Below, piece by piece: positions 52,154-61,029 of a DNA stretch of 64,000 bases. Numbering within the stretch: position 1 is the first letter of the stretch; every line of letters starts with the position of its first letter. A program made the position numbers and the translations under genes. Source of the stretch: DATLLJ01 sp035537875 (GTDB taxonomy: Bacteria; Acidobacteriota; Vicinamibacteria; Vicinamibacterales; CAVVIG01); NCBI GenBank assembly GCA_035537875.1, contig DATLLJ010000037.1:1-64000 (forward strand). Direction: 5' to 3'. A model generated the notes under the pieces. That model saw nothing but the letters and a program-made list of their open reading frames with translations. It was not told the DNA's origin and did no database searches.

Positions 52154-54646
52154 GTGCCGCCACCGAGAGCCGTTCCGTTCGACGCATTTCTCGACCTGCT
52201 GCGCGCCAAAGGGTACGGCATCGGTCTGCACGAATACGCGGCGATGGCCGCCCTGCTCGAGCAGTGGGATCGCACGCACCTCACGGAGTTCGGCGACGCG
52301 CTGGCGGCCCTCATCGGTCGCAACGCCGACGAAGTGGACGGCATCCGCCGGCTCTTCGTCGAGGTGTACTCGCCACCGCCACCACAGCCACGGCCGCCAA
52401 CCCCGACGGAGCTCAACCCTCTGCCGTTCTGGCGAAAGCGGGCGTGGGCGCTGGCGTTGGTTGCGGCTCTCGTCCTGATGGTCTCGGCTGGCGTGCGTTT
52501 CTTTCAGACCGAGCCCGTGCCGCCAGCCGAACAGCCGCCAGTTGTGCCACCGATCGTGACGCCCTCGTTCGACGATGCGGTGACCATTCCGCCGCCACCC
52601 CCACCTGAACTGCCTGCCGCACCGCGACGGGTGGAGCGCCGTCTGGCAGTCGAAGCGCTGGCCGCCACCTTCCTGAGCGCGCTGGCGCTGTTCTGGTCGA
52701 TGAAGGTCCGCGAACAGAAACGAGCCTGGCTTCGCGAGGCGTGGTCCACCGTCCGGGCCACGATGCCCGGGCCGTACCACTACGAGGAGCTCGTCCGCGA
52801 TCCGCCCGCACGGCTTGCGCGATCCGATGTGGACGACGCCGCCACTCTGCTCGGCCGCGTGTTCAACCGAATCGGCCAGGCCCGCGAGCTCGACGTGCCG
52901 CGCAGTCTCCGGGCCACGCTGCGGCATGGACTGCTGCCGGTTCTCGTCACGAAGCCCAGACGGATCGCCGAGACCGTGGTCGTCGTTCAGGACGTTTGCC
53001 AGGAGATGCGGCTCTGGCAGCCGAAGGTCGAGGCGTTTCTGGCCGATTTGCGGCGGCAGGGCGTTTTGCTCCAGCGTCTCTATTTCGACGGCGATCTTTC
53101 ACGCGTGTCCGATCGTCCCCATCGTCAGACGACTCCCCTCGAAACGTTCCTGCGCGACAGAACCTCCGTCCCGATCATGATCGTGAGCAGCGGGTCTGGT
53201 CTGGCGGCCACACTGGCGGATCCGGATCAGCCGTGGATTCGTCAGCTTGGCGACCGAGGTCGGACGGCGTGGCTCAATCCCGTGACGGATCTGCGCCTCT
53301 GGACGCGGGCATTCGCCGATCTCCCGATCGACGTGTGGCCGATGACGCGTCAGGGGCTGCTGGAGGCCGCCCGACAGCTCGCCGGCCTCGATGCAGACAC
53401 GAGCGCCGCGGCGCGTGCGCAACTGGCAGCCGAAGGCCGCGTGACGCTCGAAGACATCGAGCGGCTCAAACGGCTGGCGAGCCTGGTCCCCCACCCGACG
53501 CCGACTCTGCTCAACCTCCTTCGCCACCGGTACGCCCCAGACGTTTCCGACGCCGCCCTGCTGCACCTGATGCTGCAGGCGGAAGGCCCCGCGGCACCCA
53601 TCATCCGGCTGGACGACGACGATGTGCGCCGACATCTGAACGACGTGCGGCGGGAGAACCCTGATCTCGAGGAAGCCGTTCGGAAAACCGTGCTCGCGAT
53701 CCTCCGCGATTCCGAGCCAGTGCCTGGATCGGCGGCGCACGAACGGTGGCGGATCGCGGTTGCAGTCCAGCAGGTCCTGCTCGACGAAGTCACGGGGGCT
53801 CGGACGGATCAGACGCCATCCGCCGAGACACTGCGGTCGCTCGCCAGCGGGCCGATGTGGCAGGAAGTCCGGGACGCGCTTCGGATCGCGCCGGACAGGT
53901 CGGCGGCAATCGTCCAGGCCGAGGCGCTCGCCACGGGTGGCGGTCGGGCGCTCGATCCACCCGTCGGCGACGAGCGGCTCGCCCTTGCGGGCCGCATGCC
54001 CTGGTCCTGGCCAGGGTTGCGCGAGCTGGTCCCGGCGGCCCTCACGGCTGCGCTTCTGCTCCTCGGGGGGTTGTCGCTGAATGCGTTGCCTCTCCGCAAC
54101 GTCGGTCACATTCAGGATGCGTACGAGCTCAGCTACGCGCCCACGCCGTCAGCGTCCACTCCACAGCTCACTCTGGAGCGCTTGATCGAGGACGTCACGA
54201 TTCCTCAGCAGGTCGATCTCTATCGGCAGGAGGAGCTTTTCAGAGCGGGCCTCTCACTTGCGAACGGGCCGACTACCGTGCAGCTGACGGCGGAGGACAC
54301 GGGCAGTTACTATCAGGTCCGGGCAACGTTGCCGGAAGACAACCTGGCCCTCAGCAAGCCGGTCTGGGTGGCTTCAGACCGGCTTGCGTTCGTGCTGATC
54401 AACGCGTATCCGTGGGCCAACGTCACCATCGCAGATGGTCGAACGACCACGACGGCTCAACAGACGCCGTTTACCGCCGCTCTCATGCCCGGGTCCTATC
54501 AGTTGCGATTCGAAAATCCCAACCTGAATCCTCCGTCGACGCTCGAGCAATCGATCACCGTGACGACCAGCACATCGGTCGTCGTGACGATGCCGAATTT
54601 CGACAGCGAGCGCGCGGCCGACAGCCTGATGCAGACACGTCAGTAG
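52154..54646 (+). CDS. Membrane partner of MoxR with death-like N-terminus
   Basis: An 830-residue protein. Residues 1-72 form a small all-helical module (FDAFLDLLRAKGYGIGLHEYAAM and onward), which resembles effector-associated adaptor domains. Membrane segments lie near 94-116 and 162-183, separated by a Pro-rich stretch, and again at 625-648. The region 280-420 (ETVVVVQDVCQEMRLWQPKVEAF, then IMIVSSGSGL) looks like a vWA-type Rossmann fold whose DxSxS metal site has degenerated to QDVCQE. The C-terminal 170 residues are extracytoplasmic and beta-rich, with a PEGA-like end. It starts at a GTG 1 base after moxR and is the last gene of the plus-strand unit. Confidence 0.72.
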   Translation: MPPPRAVPFDAFLDLLRAKGYGIGLHEYAAMAALLEQWDRTHLTEFGDALAALIGRNADEVDGIRRLFVEVYSPPPPQPRPPTPTELNPLPFWRKRAWALALVAALVLMVSAGVRFFQTEPVPPAEQPPVVPPIVTPSFDDAVTIPPPPPPELPAAPRRVERRLAVEALAATFLSALALFWSMKVREQKRAWLREAWSTVRATMPGPYHYEELVRDPPARLARSDVDDAATLLGRVFNRIGQARELDVPRSLRATLRHGLLPVLVTKPRRIAETVVVVQDVCQEMRLWQPKVEAFLADLRRQGVLLQRLYFDGDLSRVSDRPHRQTTPLETFLRDRTSVPIMIVSSGSGLAATLADPDQPWIRQLGDRGRTAWLNPVTDLRLWTRAFADLPIDVWPMTRQGLLEAARQLAGLDADTSAAARAQLAAEGRVTLEDIERLKRLASLVPHPTPTLLNLLRHRYAPDVSDAALLHLMLQAEGPAAPIIRLDDDDVRRHLNDVRRENPDLEEAVRKTVLAILRDSEPVPGSAAHERWRIAVAVQQVLLDEVTGARTDQTPSAETLRSLASGPMWQEVRDALRIAPDRSAAIVQAEALATGGGRALDPPVGDERLALAGRMPWSWPGLRELVPAALTAALLLLGGLSLNALPLRNVGHIQDAYELSYAPTPSASTPQLTLERLIEDVTIPQQVDLYRQEELFRAGLSLANGPTTVQLTAEDTGSYYQVRATLPEDNLALSKPVWVASDRLAFVLINAYPWANVTIADGRTTTTAQQTPFTAALMPGSYQLRFENPNLNPPSTLEQSITVTTSTSVVVTMPNFDSERAADSLMQTRQ

Positions 54647-54672
54647 CCCCGCATCAGGCCCTCGAACTTGCG

Positions 54673-55533
54673 TCAGAAGCCGTAGCCGCACTGGCCCGCC
54701 GGGAAGATCCGGATGTTCTGGCTCGAAACGACCGTGCTCAAGCCTGTGGCGTCCCGCACCTGCAGATCGACACGCATGCTGATGAACTGCAGGCCGCCAC
54801 CGCTCGTGCCCTGCAGCCCCCCGAAGAAGTTGCAGCTCGATTCATCCGGCTTCAATGTCGGAAGGGTGCTCGTCGTCCGCGGATCTGCGGGGTCGGGACC
54901 TCTCTGCCGCGGGCCGACGAAGTATGCCCAGATGTATTGCTGGATCGGCGTGGGCGCCGTCGAGGCGCCTCCGTCGAAGACACAGTCGAACGAGGCGTTG
55001 CCCTGGGGATTTGTCACCAGGGGGCACGCGTCGAGCGTGCCCGCCGGGAGAATCGTGACGGGAGCGGGATCCGAATTGAGTTTTCGTTTCGAGTCCGACA
55101 ACGACCGGACCACGAAACGTGCGGTCGGTACGTTTGGCGGCGTCACGGTCAGGGTCGTCGTCTGCGTGCCGTTGAGCGTTGCCGAGATCGTCACCGCCGT
55201 CGACGCTCCGACGGCTGTGGTGTTGACCGTGAACGAGCCGGTCGTCGCGCCGCCATTCACCGTGACCGATCCAGGAACGGTGGCGGCGGCGTTGCTGCTG
55301 GACAGCCCGACGTTGACGGCGCTCGAGGGTGTGGGGCTCACGGTGACGGACCCCTGCGAGGCGTTGCCGCCAACGACGCTGGTCGGGTTCACGCTGACGC
55401 TCGCGACCGAGGTTGTGGCGGGTGTGACGCCGTTATTGTCATCACCACCGCAGCCAAACGCGAATAGCGTCGGCAACAGCGCTGCGGAAGCCACGCTCAC
55501 GCAGCGTATACAGTGCGAAGAAATTGTCGTCAT
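54673..55533 (-). CDS. Lipoprotein with Ig-like domain
   Basis: A 286-residue exported lipoprotein with lipobox LFAFGC (Cys28) and the tether CGGDDNNG. Residues 45-135 are an Ig-like/BIG-type domain of Thr/Val-rich strands. The C-terminal half (ARFVVRSLSDSKRKLNSDP to the end) is a second beta-domain with four cysteines. No enzymatic motif is seen. The start overlaps the FadL stop by ATGA and is served by AGGAGGGACC within the FadL 3' end. It converges with the 830-residue protein's gene, 26 bases apart. Confidence 0.8.
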   Translation of the reverse strand: MTTISSHCIRCVSVASAALLPTLFAFGCGGDDNNGVTPATTSVASVSVNPTSVVGGNASQGSVTVSPTPSSAVNVGLSSSNAAATVPGSVTVNGGATTGSFTVNTTAVGASTAVTISATLNGTQTTTLTVTPPNVPTARFVVRSLSDSKRKLNSDPAPVTILPAGTLDACPLVTNPQGNASFDCVFDGGASTAPTPIQQYIWAYFVGPRQRGPDPADPRTTSTLPTLKPDESSCNFFGGLQGTSGGGLQFISMRVDLQVRDATGLSTVVSSQNIRIFPAGQCGYGF

Positions 55534-56882
55534 GGTCCCTCCTGAAGGTGCACGATCAACGACGTGGACAGCAGGCGCTGTCTGGACGCCGCGTCGAATC
55601 CTGCGTTGAACTCGAGGCGGGGAGTGATGGAAAATCCGACCCCTCCGGTGACGTGGATCTGACTACCGCCCTCCGAAAGGGCGATGCCAAGGCGCTCGTC
55701 GAACAGTCGATCGAATGCCGTCGTGGGCGTCCGTGAAGCATCGAACTGGACCGAGTGGTCCGGGTCGTACCAGACGCCGCCGCGCAGCCGCACCGGCGCG
55801 CCACTGTCACGCAGCAGCGCGTACTGACCTGAGAAATGGATCTCCGTGCCGTCGTCCACGCTGAAGCTGTCCTGCTGACCAGTCGCGAGAGCCTGGTCGG
55901 TGACGAAGTCATCGATGAGGCGCGAGTAATCGATCCACGTGACCTCGCCTGAAAAGACCAGCCGCGGAGTCGCCCGAACGGAGGTGCCGAAAGCCAGCGT
56001 GTGTGGGACCCGAAAGGTTCCGACGCGGACCGGATCGTCGCCGTCCTGGGTTGTGAACTCGAAGGACGCTCCATGGCGATAGACCACGCCGATCCTGGTG
56101 CGGCCGTAATCAGTGGTGAACCCGAATGTTGGCGCGACGCTCACGTCGCTCCCCAGCTGACTCGACCGCCCGAACTCAACGTCGAGCTTCGGCGGTCCGA
56201 GAAAGCCGTCGATATCGAATCGCCGGAACACCGAGTTGATATCGAACGAATAGAGCGTGAGCGCGCCCCCGATGGAAACGTTCTGTCGAAGTTTGTACGC
56301 GCCGGCCGCACCGTAACCGGTAATGCTGACGTTTCGAACCCCTTCCTGTGGGCTGTCACGTCTTGAAGTGAACTCGGTCGGATCCTGCTGGAAGACGCCC
56401 TGTGAGAGAAACGTCTGATCGACGCGAGCGAGCTCGTGCCGATATCCGGCGACGACCCATCGGAACGAACGGTGCGGATAGACTCCGGCGAAGTAACCCA
56501 CGCCGACGTGGGTGCCGGTGCTGTCCACGAAGACGGGCCCCTGGATGACGTCGACGCCTTCGTTGATGATGGTGCCGGAGAGCCGACCCCTCTCGAGAAA
56601 CGGTGAGAGGCTCCGTGTCCCCCTTATCTCGACGGACAGTTCAGGTCCGAGGAGCTGTGTGAGGCCCGCCGGATTCGCAAACGTTGCCGTCGCATCGTCG
56701 GCGAGCCCGGCGAAGGCGCCACCGAGCGCCAGGCTCTTCGCGCCGGGATTGATGAAGTCGAATTGGAGGGGAATCTGCAGGCTCGTCTGCGCCGCGACCG
56801 AGGACGGCGCAGACGCGCAGATCGCCAGCGACAGGGCGACGCCTGCGTAGACACCTCTCGACCAACCAGCGAGACGCATCAT
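55530..56882 (-). CDS. OmpP1/FadL-family outer-membrane lipid transporter
   Basis: A 450-residue porin-like protein with a signal peptide (LSLAICASAPSSVAAQ). Near the mature N-terminus it carries the FadL hallmark GAKSLALGGAFAGLADDATATFANPAGL, where the NPAG turn belongs to the hatch domain. The rest is a 14-stranded barrel pattern ending in LIVHLQEGP. FadL proteins import long-chain fatty acids and other hydrophobic compounds. In a region with a fatty-acid dioxygenase-like enzyme this hints at lipid substrates. Start at the ATG at 56882 (a second ATG follows at once); the longer frame uses a TTG and is less likely. Confidence 0.87.
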   Translation of the reverse strand: MMRLAGWSRGVYAGVALSLAICASAPSSVAAQTSLQIPLQFDFINPGAKSLALGGAFAGLADDATATFANPAGLTQLLGPELSVEIRGTRSLSPFLERGRLSGTIINEGVDVIQGPVFVDSTGTHVGVGYFAGVYPHRSFRWVVAGYRHELARVDQTFLSQGVFQQDPTEFTSRRDSPQEGVRNVSITGYGAAGAYKLRQNVSIGGALTLYSFDINSVFRRFDIDGFLGPPKLDVEFGRSSQLGSDVSVAPTFGFTTDYGRTRIGVVYRHGASFEFTTQDGDDPVRVGTFRVPHTLAFGTSVRATPRLVFSGEVTWIDYSRLIDDFVTDQALATGQQDSFSVDDGTEIHFSGQYALLRDSGAPVRLRGGVWYDPDHSVQFDASRTPTTAFDRLFDERLGIALSEGGSQIHVTGGVGFSITPRLEFNAGFDAASRQRLLSTSLIVHLQEGP

Positions 56883-56930
56883 AAACGGATCAACGCGGCG
56901 AGGCCGCAAAACGAACAAACGGAGCCAGGA

Positions 56931-57983
56931 TCACTGCTGCATCCCGAGCGCTTGAAGGATGCGTGGGGAGATCAGTGCCTTGTCGGCGGCAAACCGGGTC
57001 GTATCCCCGGCGCGCGCGAGTTCCGACCGAGCGGCGTCCATCTCGCTTCTTGGCGCCGCACCGGTCAGAACGAGGGCAGCTCGGCTGCTGGCGAGATACA
57101 AGTACGCCCGGGGCGTCGGCGTTCCGAGGGACACGATGTTGGTCAAGTACGTCACCGCCGACTTGTAGTCGCCAGAGAAGAACCGCACCATGGCGCCCCG
57201 CTCGTCCTCGCCGGGGAGCGGCGTCCATGGCTGTGACGAGGTCGTCGCGCGTGCCGCGTTGGCGGCCCCTGCCCGCGGCGGACTGGCCTGCGCTGGCGGC
57301 CGCACCGGCTGCTGAACGGGCGATTGCTGAACCGGGGCAGTCGCCGGCCCGGCCGCGTTCGTCCCACCGGCATTTGCCGTCGTCTGTTCCGTCGGGTTCG
57401 GGGTCGGCGTGTTCACGACTGTCTTGGGTGCCGCGGGCTCGATCGGCTTCGGCGCCAGCGCGATCCGGCGATCGGCGATCTGTTTCTCCAGCGCGTCGAT
57501 GCGTGTGCTCTGCACACCGAGCGCTCGCGCGCTCTTTGCGCCCTCGCTCGCCTGATCGAGCCGATCCTGCGACAATGCCTGCTGCGCGTCACCCATCAGC
57601 AGCTCGAACTTCGTCGTGGTGACCTGCGCGGAAAATTCCTTGTACGAGGCGTCGGTCGGACGAATGAGCTGCGCTTTCGTCACGCTCTCGAACGCGCGAT
57701 CGGCATCGGCAAACCGCCCCAGATTCAAGTACGCCACGCCGAGGTAATAGTCGGGATTGAAATCCCGGTACACATCGCCACCGAACAACACGTTGCGGCC
57801 CGGGTTCGGTGCACCGAGCCTCCGTGCCGCTTCGATGTTCGCAATCGCCTGTTCCCAGTTGCGTTGCTGGACACTCCGTTGCGCGTCGACGTACGCCTGC
57901 GACCAGGTGCGCGTATCATTCCGCTGCGGCTGCTGGGCCGCAGGGTTCTGCAGTGTCATCAGGAAGCCAAGCACCAGGAACAC
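56931..57983 (-). CDS. TPR-containing protein with Pro/Ala linker
   Basis: A 350-residue protein. A hydrophobic start (MFLVLGFLMTLQNPAA) may be a signal or anchor. Residues 25-165 are TPR-like helices (AYVDAQRSVQQRNWEQAIANIEAA, then DYYLGVAYLNLGRFADADRAF). A Pro/Thr/Ala-rich linker of about 65 residues follows, then another helical pair (MVRFFSGDYKSAVTYLTNIV, then YLYLASSRAALVL). It probably scaffolds a periplasmic complex with the FadL-like barrel whose gene follows after 48 bases. The start is a GTG at 57983. Confidence 0.75.
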   Translation of the reverse strand: MFLVLGFLMTLQNPAAQQPQRNDTRTWSQAYVDAQRSVQQRNWEQAIANIEAARRLGAPNPGRNVLFGGDVYRDFNPDYYLGVAYLNLGRFADADRAFESVTKAQLIRPTDASYKEFSAQVTTTKFELLMGDAQQALSQDRLDQASEGAKSARALGVQSTRIDALEKQIADRRIALAPKPIEPAAPKTVVNTPTPNPTEQTTANAGGTNAAGPATAPVQQSPVQQPVRPPAQASPPRAGAANAARATTSSQPWTPLPGEDERGAMVRFFSGDYKSAVTYLTNIVSLGTPTPRAYLYLASSRAALVLTGAAPRSEMDAARSELARAGDTTRFAADKALISPRILQALGMQQ

Positions 57984-58034
57984 GCTCGTAATATATCGAA
58001 TCGATTTCCAGCGCGGAAGGTAAACGCAAGCCCA

Positions 58035-59717
58035 TCAGGCTCGTGCCGCTAGGTTGTGTGAAACGCTCGCCACCACTGATGAGCTTTGCGTGGCCGCCGC
58101 TGCGAGCGCGCGCAGCAACGGACGCAGGTTGCGCGCGTGCATCGACTGCACCCGGAAGACACCGGCGCTGCAGTCGCCAAGCGTGTCGGCGAGCAGCGTC
58201 TCATCGGTCCGCGCGTCGACGATGAAGACGATGCGCTCAAGCGGGAAGTGGCGTGCCAGCTCGTGAATTTCGAACACGCACCCTGCGTTCTGACGTGAGA
58301 ACCCGCGCAGATCCATGAGCACGGCGTCGCTTTCGTCGACGAGCTCGGAGAGCACCGTCCGCCACATGTCATCATGGCAGAAATACTCGTTCACACGAAA
58401 GCGGAGGTCGCGGTCAGGCTGCAGATCGCGCTCGTCGAGCCGGCGCCGCATCGTTTGCGGACTGTCGATGAACCGACGAGCCAGCCTGCCCGAAACGAAG
58501 TCCAGGAATTCGTGCGGCTCGATCGTTCTCGAGGCGAGATCGACGCCGGCGATCAGCTGGATGCTTCCGACGCGGCGCCAGTGCTTGTCGATGGCGTCGA
58601 ACAGCCGTTCGCTGCTCTTGCCGATCGAGAACGACCGAAGGAGCAGGAGCGCCGGAAATCTCTGCAACTCGGACCGCTGCCGGGTCGAGAGCCACGAGAA
58701 ACCAGCGTACGTGCAGGCTTTGTAGAGACCGAAGGCGGCCGGACCCGCAAGCACCCACAAGGGGTGCTCGAAGGCGAGCCCGTTGGCGTGAGTGACCGCA
58801 AACAACAACCAGATGACATCGAGCGTCAGCGACTCGTCGCTGAGCCTCTTCGCGTCGTACCGCCGCTTGATCCACTTGAGCGCGATCCATCCGAACACTG
58901 TGAACAGGGCAAACCCGATCGCAGCCAGGATCAGGAGCGTCGTGATCGGCCCCACGTCGAGTGCCACGGAAAGGTCGGCGATTGGAGCCAGGTACGTCAC
59001 GTTGTTGCCGACGAGCGTCAACACGGCTTCGCTCCCGAGCGCCGACACGAACATGAACGCGAAAATCAGCGGCGCGACGGCGCGGAACCGGCGCGAGAGG
59101 CAGGTCAGGAGCAGGACCGTCGTCGGCAGGTCGTACAGCGCCCACAACATGACGACCTGCCCCCATGTCAGGTCGGGGCTGATCGGCATCACGATTGCCG
59201 CGAGACCGAACAGGACGGCGAAATAGGCAACGGTGATCAGCGCCTTCGCTCCTCGCGACGTCGTTGCCACGATTGCCGCGGAGAGCACGATCGGCCAGGC
59301 ATGGACCCATGCCACCGTCAGGAAGCGAATCGGCAGGAACTCCGTGCGCGTCGCCACGAAGTTGGCGACCGTCAACGCCGTGGCGTAGACGCAGCCCGAG
59401 ACAACGTAAATCAGCGCAACGCGCCATGGCCGCTCGACCAAGCGCGCGGCAAATGTCGTGGTTTCCGGTGACTGGGAGGGGGTGGGTAATTCGAAGAGCA
59501 CAGCGGGGCCGGACGCGGGATGCCGAACCGGCTGGCGCGTCCGCGATCCCGTCTCGACGTCGGGGTCCTTCGGTGGCTGGCCTCGCGCAAGCATCGAGCG
59601 GTGCACCGCCCGCGTGTAGAGTCGCAGCACCGCGAGCGCCAGGGGCCACGTCAGCACCCCGGCAAGCACGAGATAGAAGTTGAGCTTTCCGGTCAGGGCG
59701 ACGACAACGGGATCCAT
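58035..59717 (-). CDS. Polytopic membrane protein with soluble effector-like tail
   Basis: A 560-residue protein. Residues 10-310 contain about nine membrane helices. The cytoplasmic remainder starts with LQRFPALLLLRSFSIGKSSERL and ends in a Rossmann-like stretch VNEYFCHDDMWRTVLSELVDESDAVLMDLRGFSRQNAGCVFEIHELARHF broken into strand-helix units. Its AVLMDLRGFS...GCVFEI pattern resembles TIR/STIR-type sensors or effectors in bacterial membrane proteins, though the assignment is tentative. It starts 2 bases before the stop of the hydrolase gene would end, so it is clearly in the same operon. It may be a membrane receptor or effector of the CHAT cassette. Confidence 0.7.
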   Translation of the reverse strand: MDPVVVALTGKLNFYLVLAGVLTWPLALAVLRLYTRAVHRSMLARGQPPKDPDVETGSRTRQPVRHPASGPAVLFELPTPSQSPETTTFAARLVERPWRVALIYVVSGCVYATALTVANFVATRTEFLPIRFLTVAWVHAWPIVLSAAIVATTSRGAKALITVAYFAVLFGLAAIVMPISPDLTWGQVVMLWALYDLPTTVLLLTCLSRRFRAVAPLIFAFMFVSALGSEAVLTLVGNNVTYLAPIADLSVALDVGPITTLLILAAIGFALFTVFGWIALKWIKRRYDAKRLSDESLTLDVIWLLFAVTHANGLAFEHPLWVLAGPAAFGLYKACTYAGFSWLSTRQRSELQRFPALLLLRSFSIGKSSERLFDAIDKHWRRVGSIQLIAGVDLASRTIEPHEFLDFVSGRLARRFIDSPQTMRRRLDERDLQPDRDLRFRVNEYFCHDDMWRTVLSELVDESDAVLMDLRGFSRQNAGCVFEIHELARHFPLERIVFIVDARTDETLLADTLGDCSAGVFRVQSMHARNLRPLLRALAAAATQSSSVVASVSHNLAARA

Positions 59718-59719
59718 GC

Positions 59720-61000
59720 CTAGGTTGCGGCCAGCGCCAGCGCGAACGCGTACGTCACGGCCGCATTCGTCACGTCGCCGTGGTTCTTGATCAAGCCTCC
59801 GGACCCGTCGAGGCTGTTGATCACGCCGTGTTTGAAGTCGTATGTCGCGTTCTCAGGAGGCGCCAGTACGCCGGCGACGGCCTCGGCTGTCCGCTGCGGA
59901 CCGTTTCGGCCGACGGCGCCGAACGGATCACGCGCGTCCCCGATTTCGCGGGTCCGGTCGCCGGCCAGTCGCGACATGATGGCGTAGGCGTTGGCGAGCA
60001 CCGAGTCCTTCGACGAGAAGGTCGACAGCAGGAGTCCCTTCACTGCCTGTCGGGCGATGACGTCGCGGAAGAAGCCTCGCGTGCCTTTGCCGTCATCCTC
60101 GCTGAATCCGAAATGGGAGAACGCCGCCTCCAGGAGCATCAGCGAATCGGGCTGAACCTGCGGGTCCGTTGCGAGCGCTTTCGCGCAGCTTGCCATGAGA
60201 CGGCCGCCAAGGCTGTGACCAACGAGATGCACTTTGATGGCCGGGACACTCGCTTTGAGGGTCCGCACGGTGTCGGCGACACCCTTGGCGCCGACCGTTC
60301 CCGACCGTTCCTTCATCACGTACCACGTCGTCAGGTTCAGAAAGGTGCCGACGGCGCCCGCGACCGAGTCGAACACGTCCCGTGATGCGGGCGCGCCAGC
60401 GTCGACGGGATCCTTCAGCCGCTGCAGGAGGCTCGAACCCGATTGCGTGCGGACCTGGTCGATGCCTTCGGCGGGATCATCGTCCGCTCCTTCGAGCAGC
60501 GACAGGACAAGCTTGACGAATTCGTCCTGTGCTCTGGGGTTTCCGTCGAGGGTCGGCAGCAGCGCGATCGCCTTGTCCAGCTTGGCACGTTGCGCTGGAG
60601 TGGCGTCCTGCGTCTTCAGATCCTCGAGCCTTTGTCTAGCCTCCGCGAGCGCTTCATCTGGGGAGCGCAGCGCGCGGACTCCATCCCGGCCCACTTCATC
60701 GCCAAAGGTCTCGCGGAACGACTTGGACGGCCACAAGACGCCGGCCACGAGAATTCGCCGTGCCGCCACTGGCCCGAGCTCGCTTCGTGCGAGGTTGGCT
60801 CTGAGCGTCTGCATGAATCCCGTGTACAGGCGTGTCGCGTCTGCCGCATCGTTCCGAAACCCGTGCGCGATGAAGACGACGTCGGTCGCCGACTCGGTTT
60901 GTGCGTGCCCGGCCAGTGCGTCGAATTCCTCCCGTGACGTCAGCGCGCCGTCGGCGTCGAACGTCAGGGGAAAGAAATCGAAACCTTCAATCGTCTGCAT
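59720..61000 (-). CDS. Alpha/beta-hydrolase fold protein
   Basis: A 426-residue cytoplasmic protein. An oxyanion-type strand VVFIAHGFRND and the nucleophile elbow VHLVGHSLGGRLM (G-H-S-L-G) mark an alpha/beta hydrolase. A helical insertion of about 120 residues lies between them and an acidic residue-rich end carries the probable His (GVINSLDGSGG, KNHGD). Esterase, lipase or thioesterase activity is likely; the substrate is unknown. The ATG at 61000 follows a GGAGGTTC site; the frame open to 61366 overlaps the CHAT gene and is a shadow. It lies 29 bases behind the CHAT gene. Confidence 0.83.
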   Translation of the reverse strand: MQTIEGFDFFPLTFDADGALTSREEFDALAGHAQTESATDVVFIAHGFRNDAADATRLYTGFMQTLRANLARSELGPVAARRILVAGVLWPSKSFRETFGDEVGRDGVRALRSPDEALAEARQRLEDLKTQDATPAQRAKLDKAIALLPTLDGNPRAQDEFVKLVLSLLEGADDDPAEGIDQVRTQSGSSLLQRLKDPVDAGAPASRDVFDSVAGAVGTFLNLTTWYVMKERSGTVGAKGVADTVRTLKASVPAIKVHLVGHSLGGRLMASCAKALATDPQVQPDSLMLLEAAFSHFGFSEDDGKGTRGFFRDVIARQAVKGLLLSTFSSKDSVLANAYAIMSRLAGDRTREIGDARDPFGAVGRNGPQRTAEAVAGVLAPPENATYDFKHGVINSLDGSGGLIKNHGDVTNAAVTYAFALALAAT

Positions 61001-61029
61001 GTGAACCTCCGTGGCTTTGAGACGCCTCT

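Noticed and set aside
53746..55467. A 573-residue frame across the convergent ends near 54.65 kb
   Set aside because: Shadow in a GC-rich region: it spans two real genes on opposite strands and has shadow-type Arg/Gly/Ala composition.
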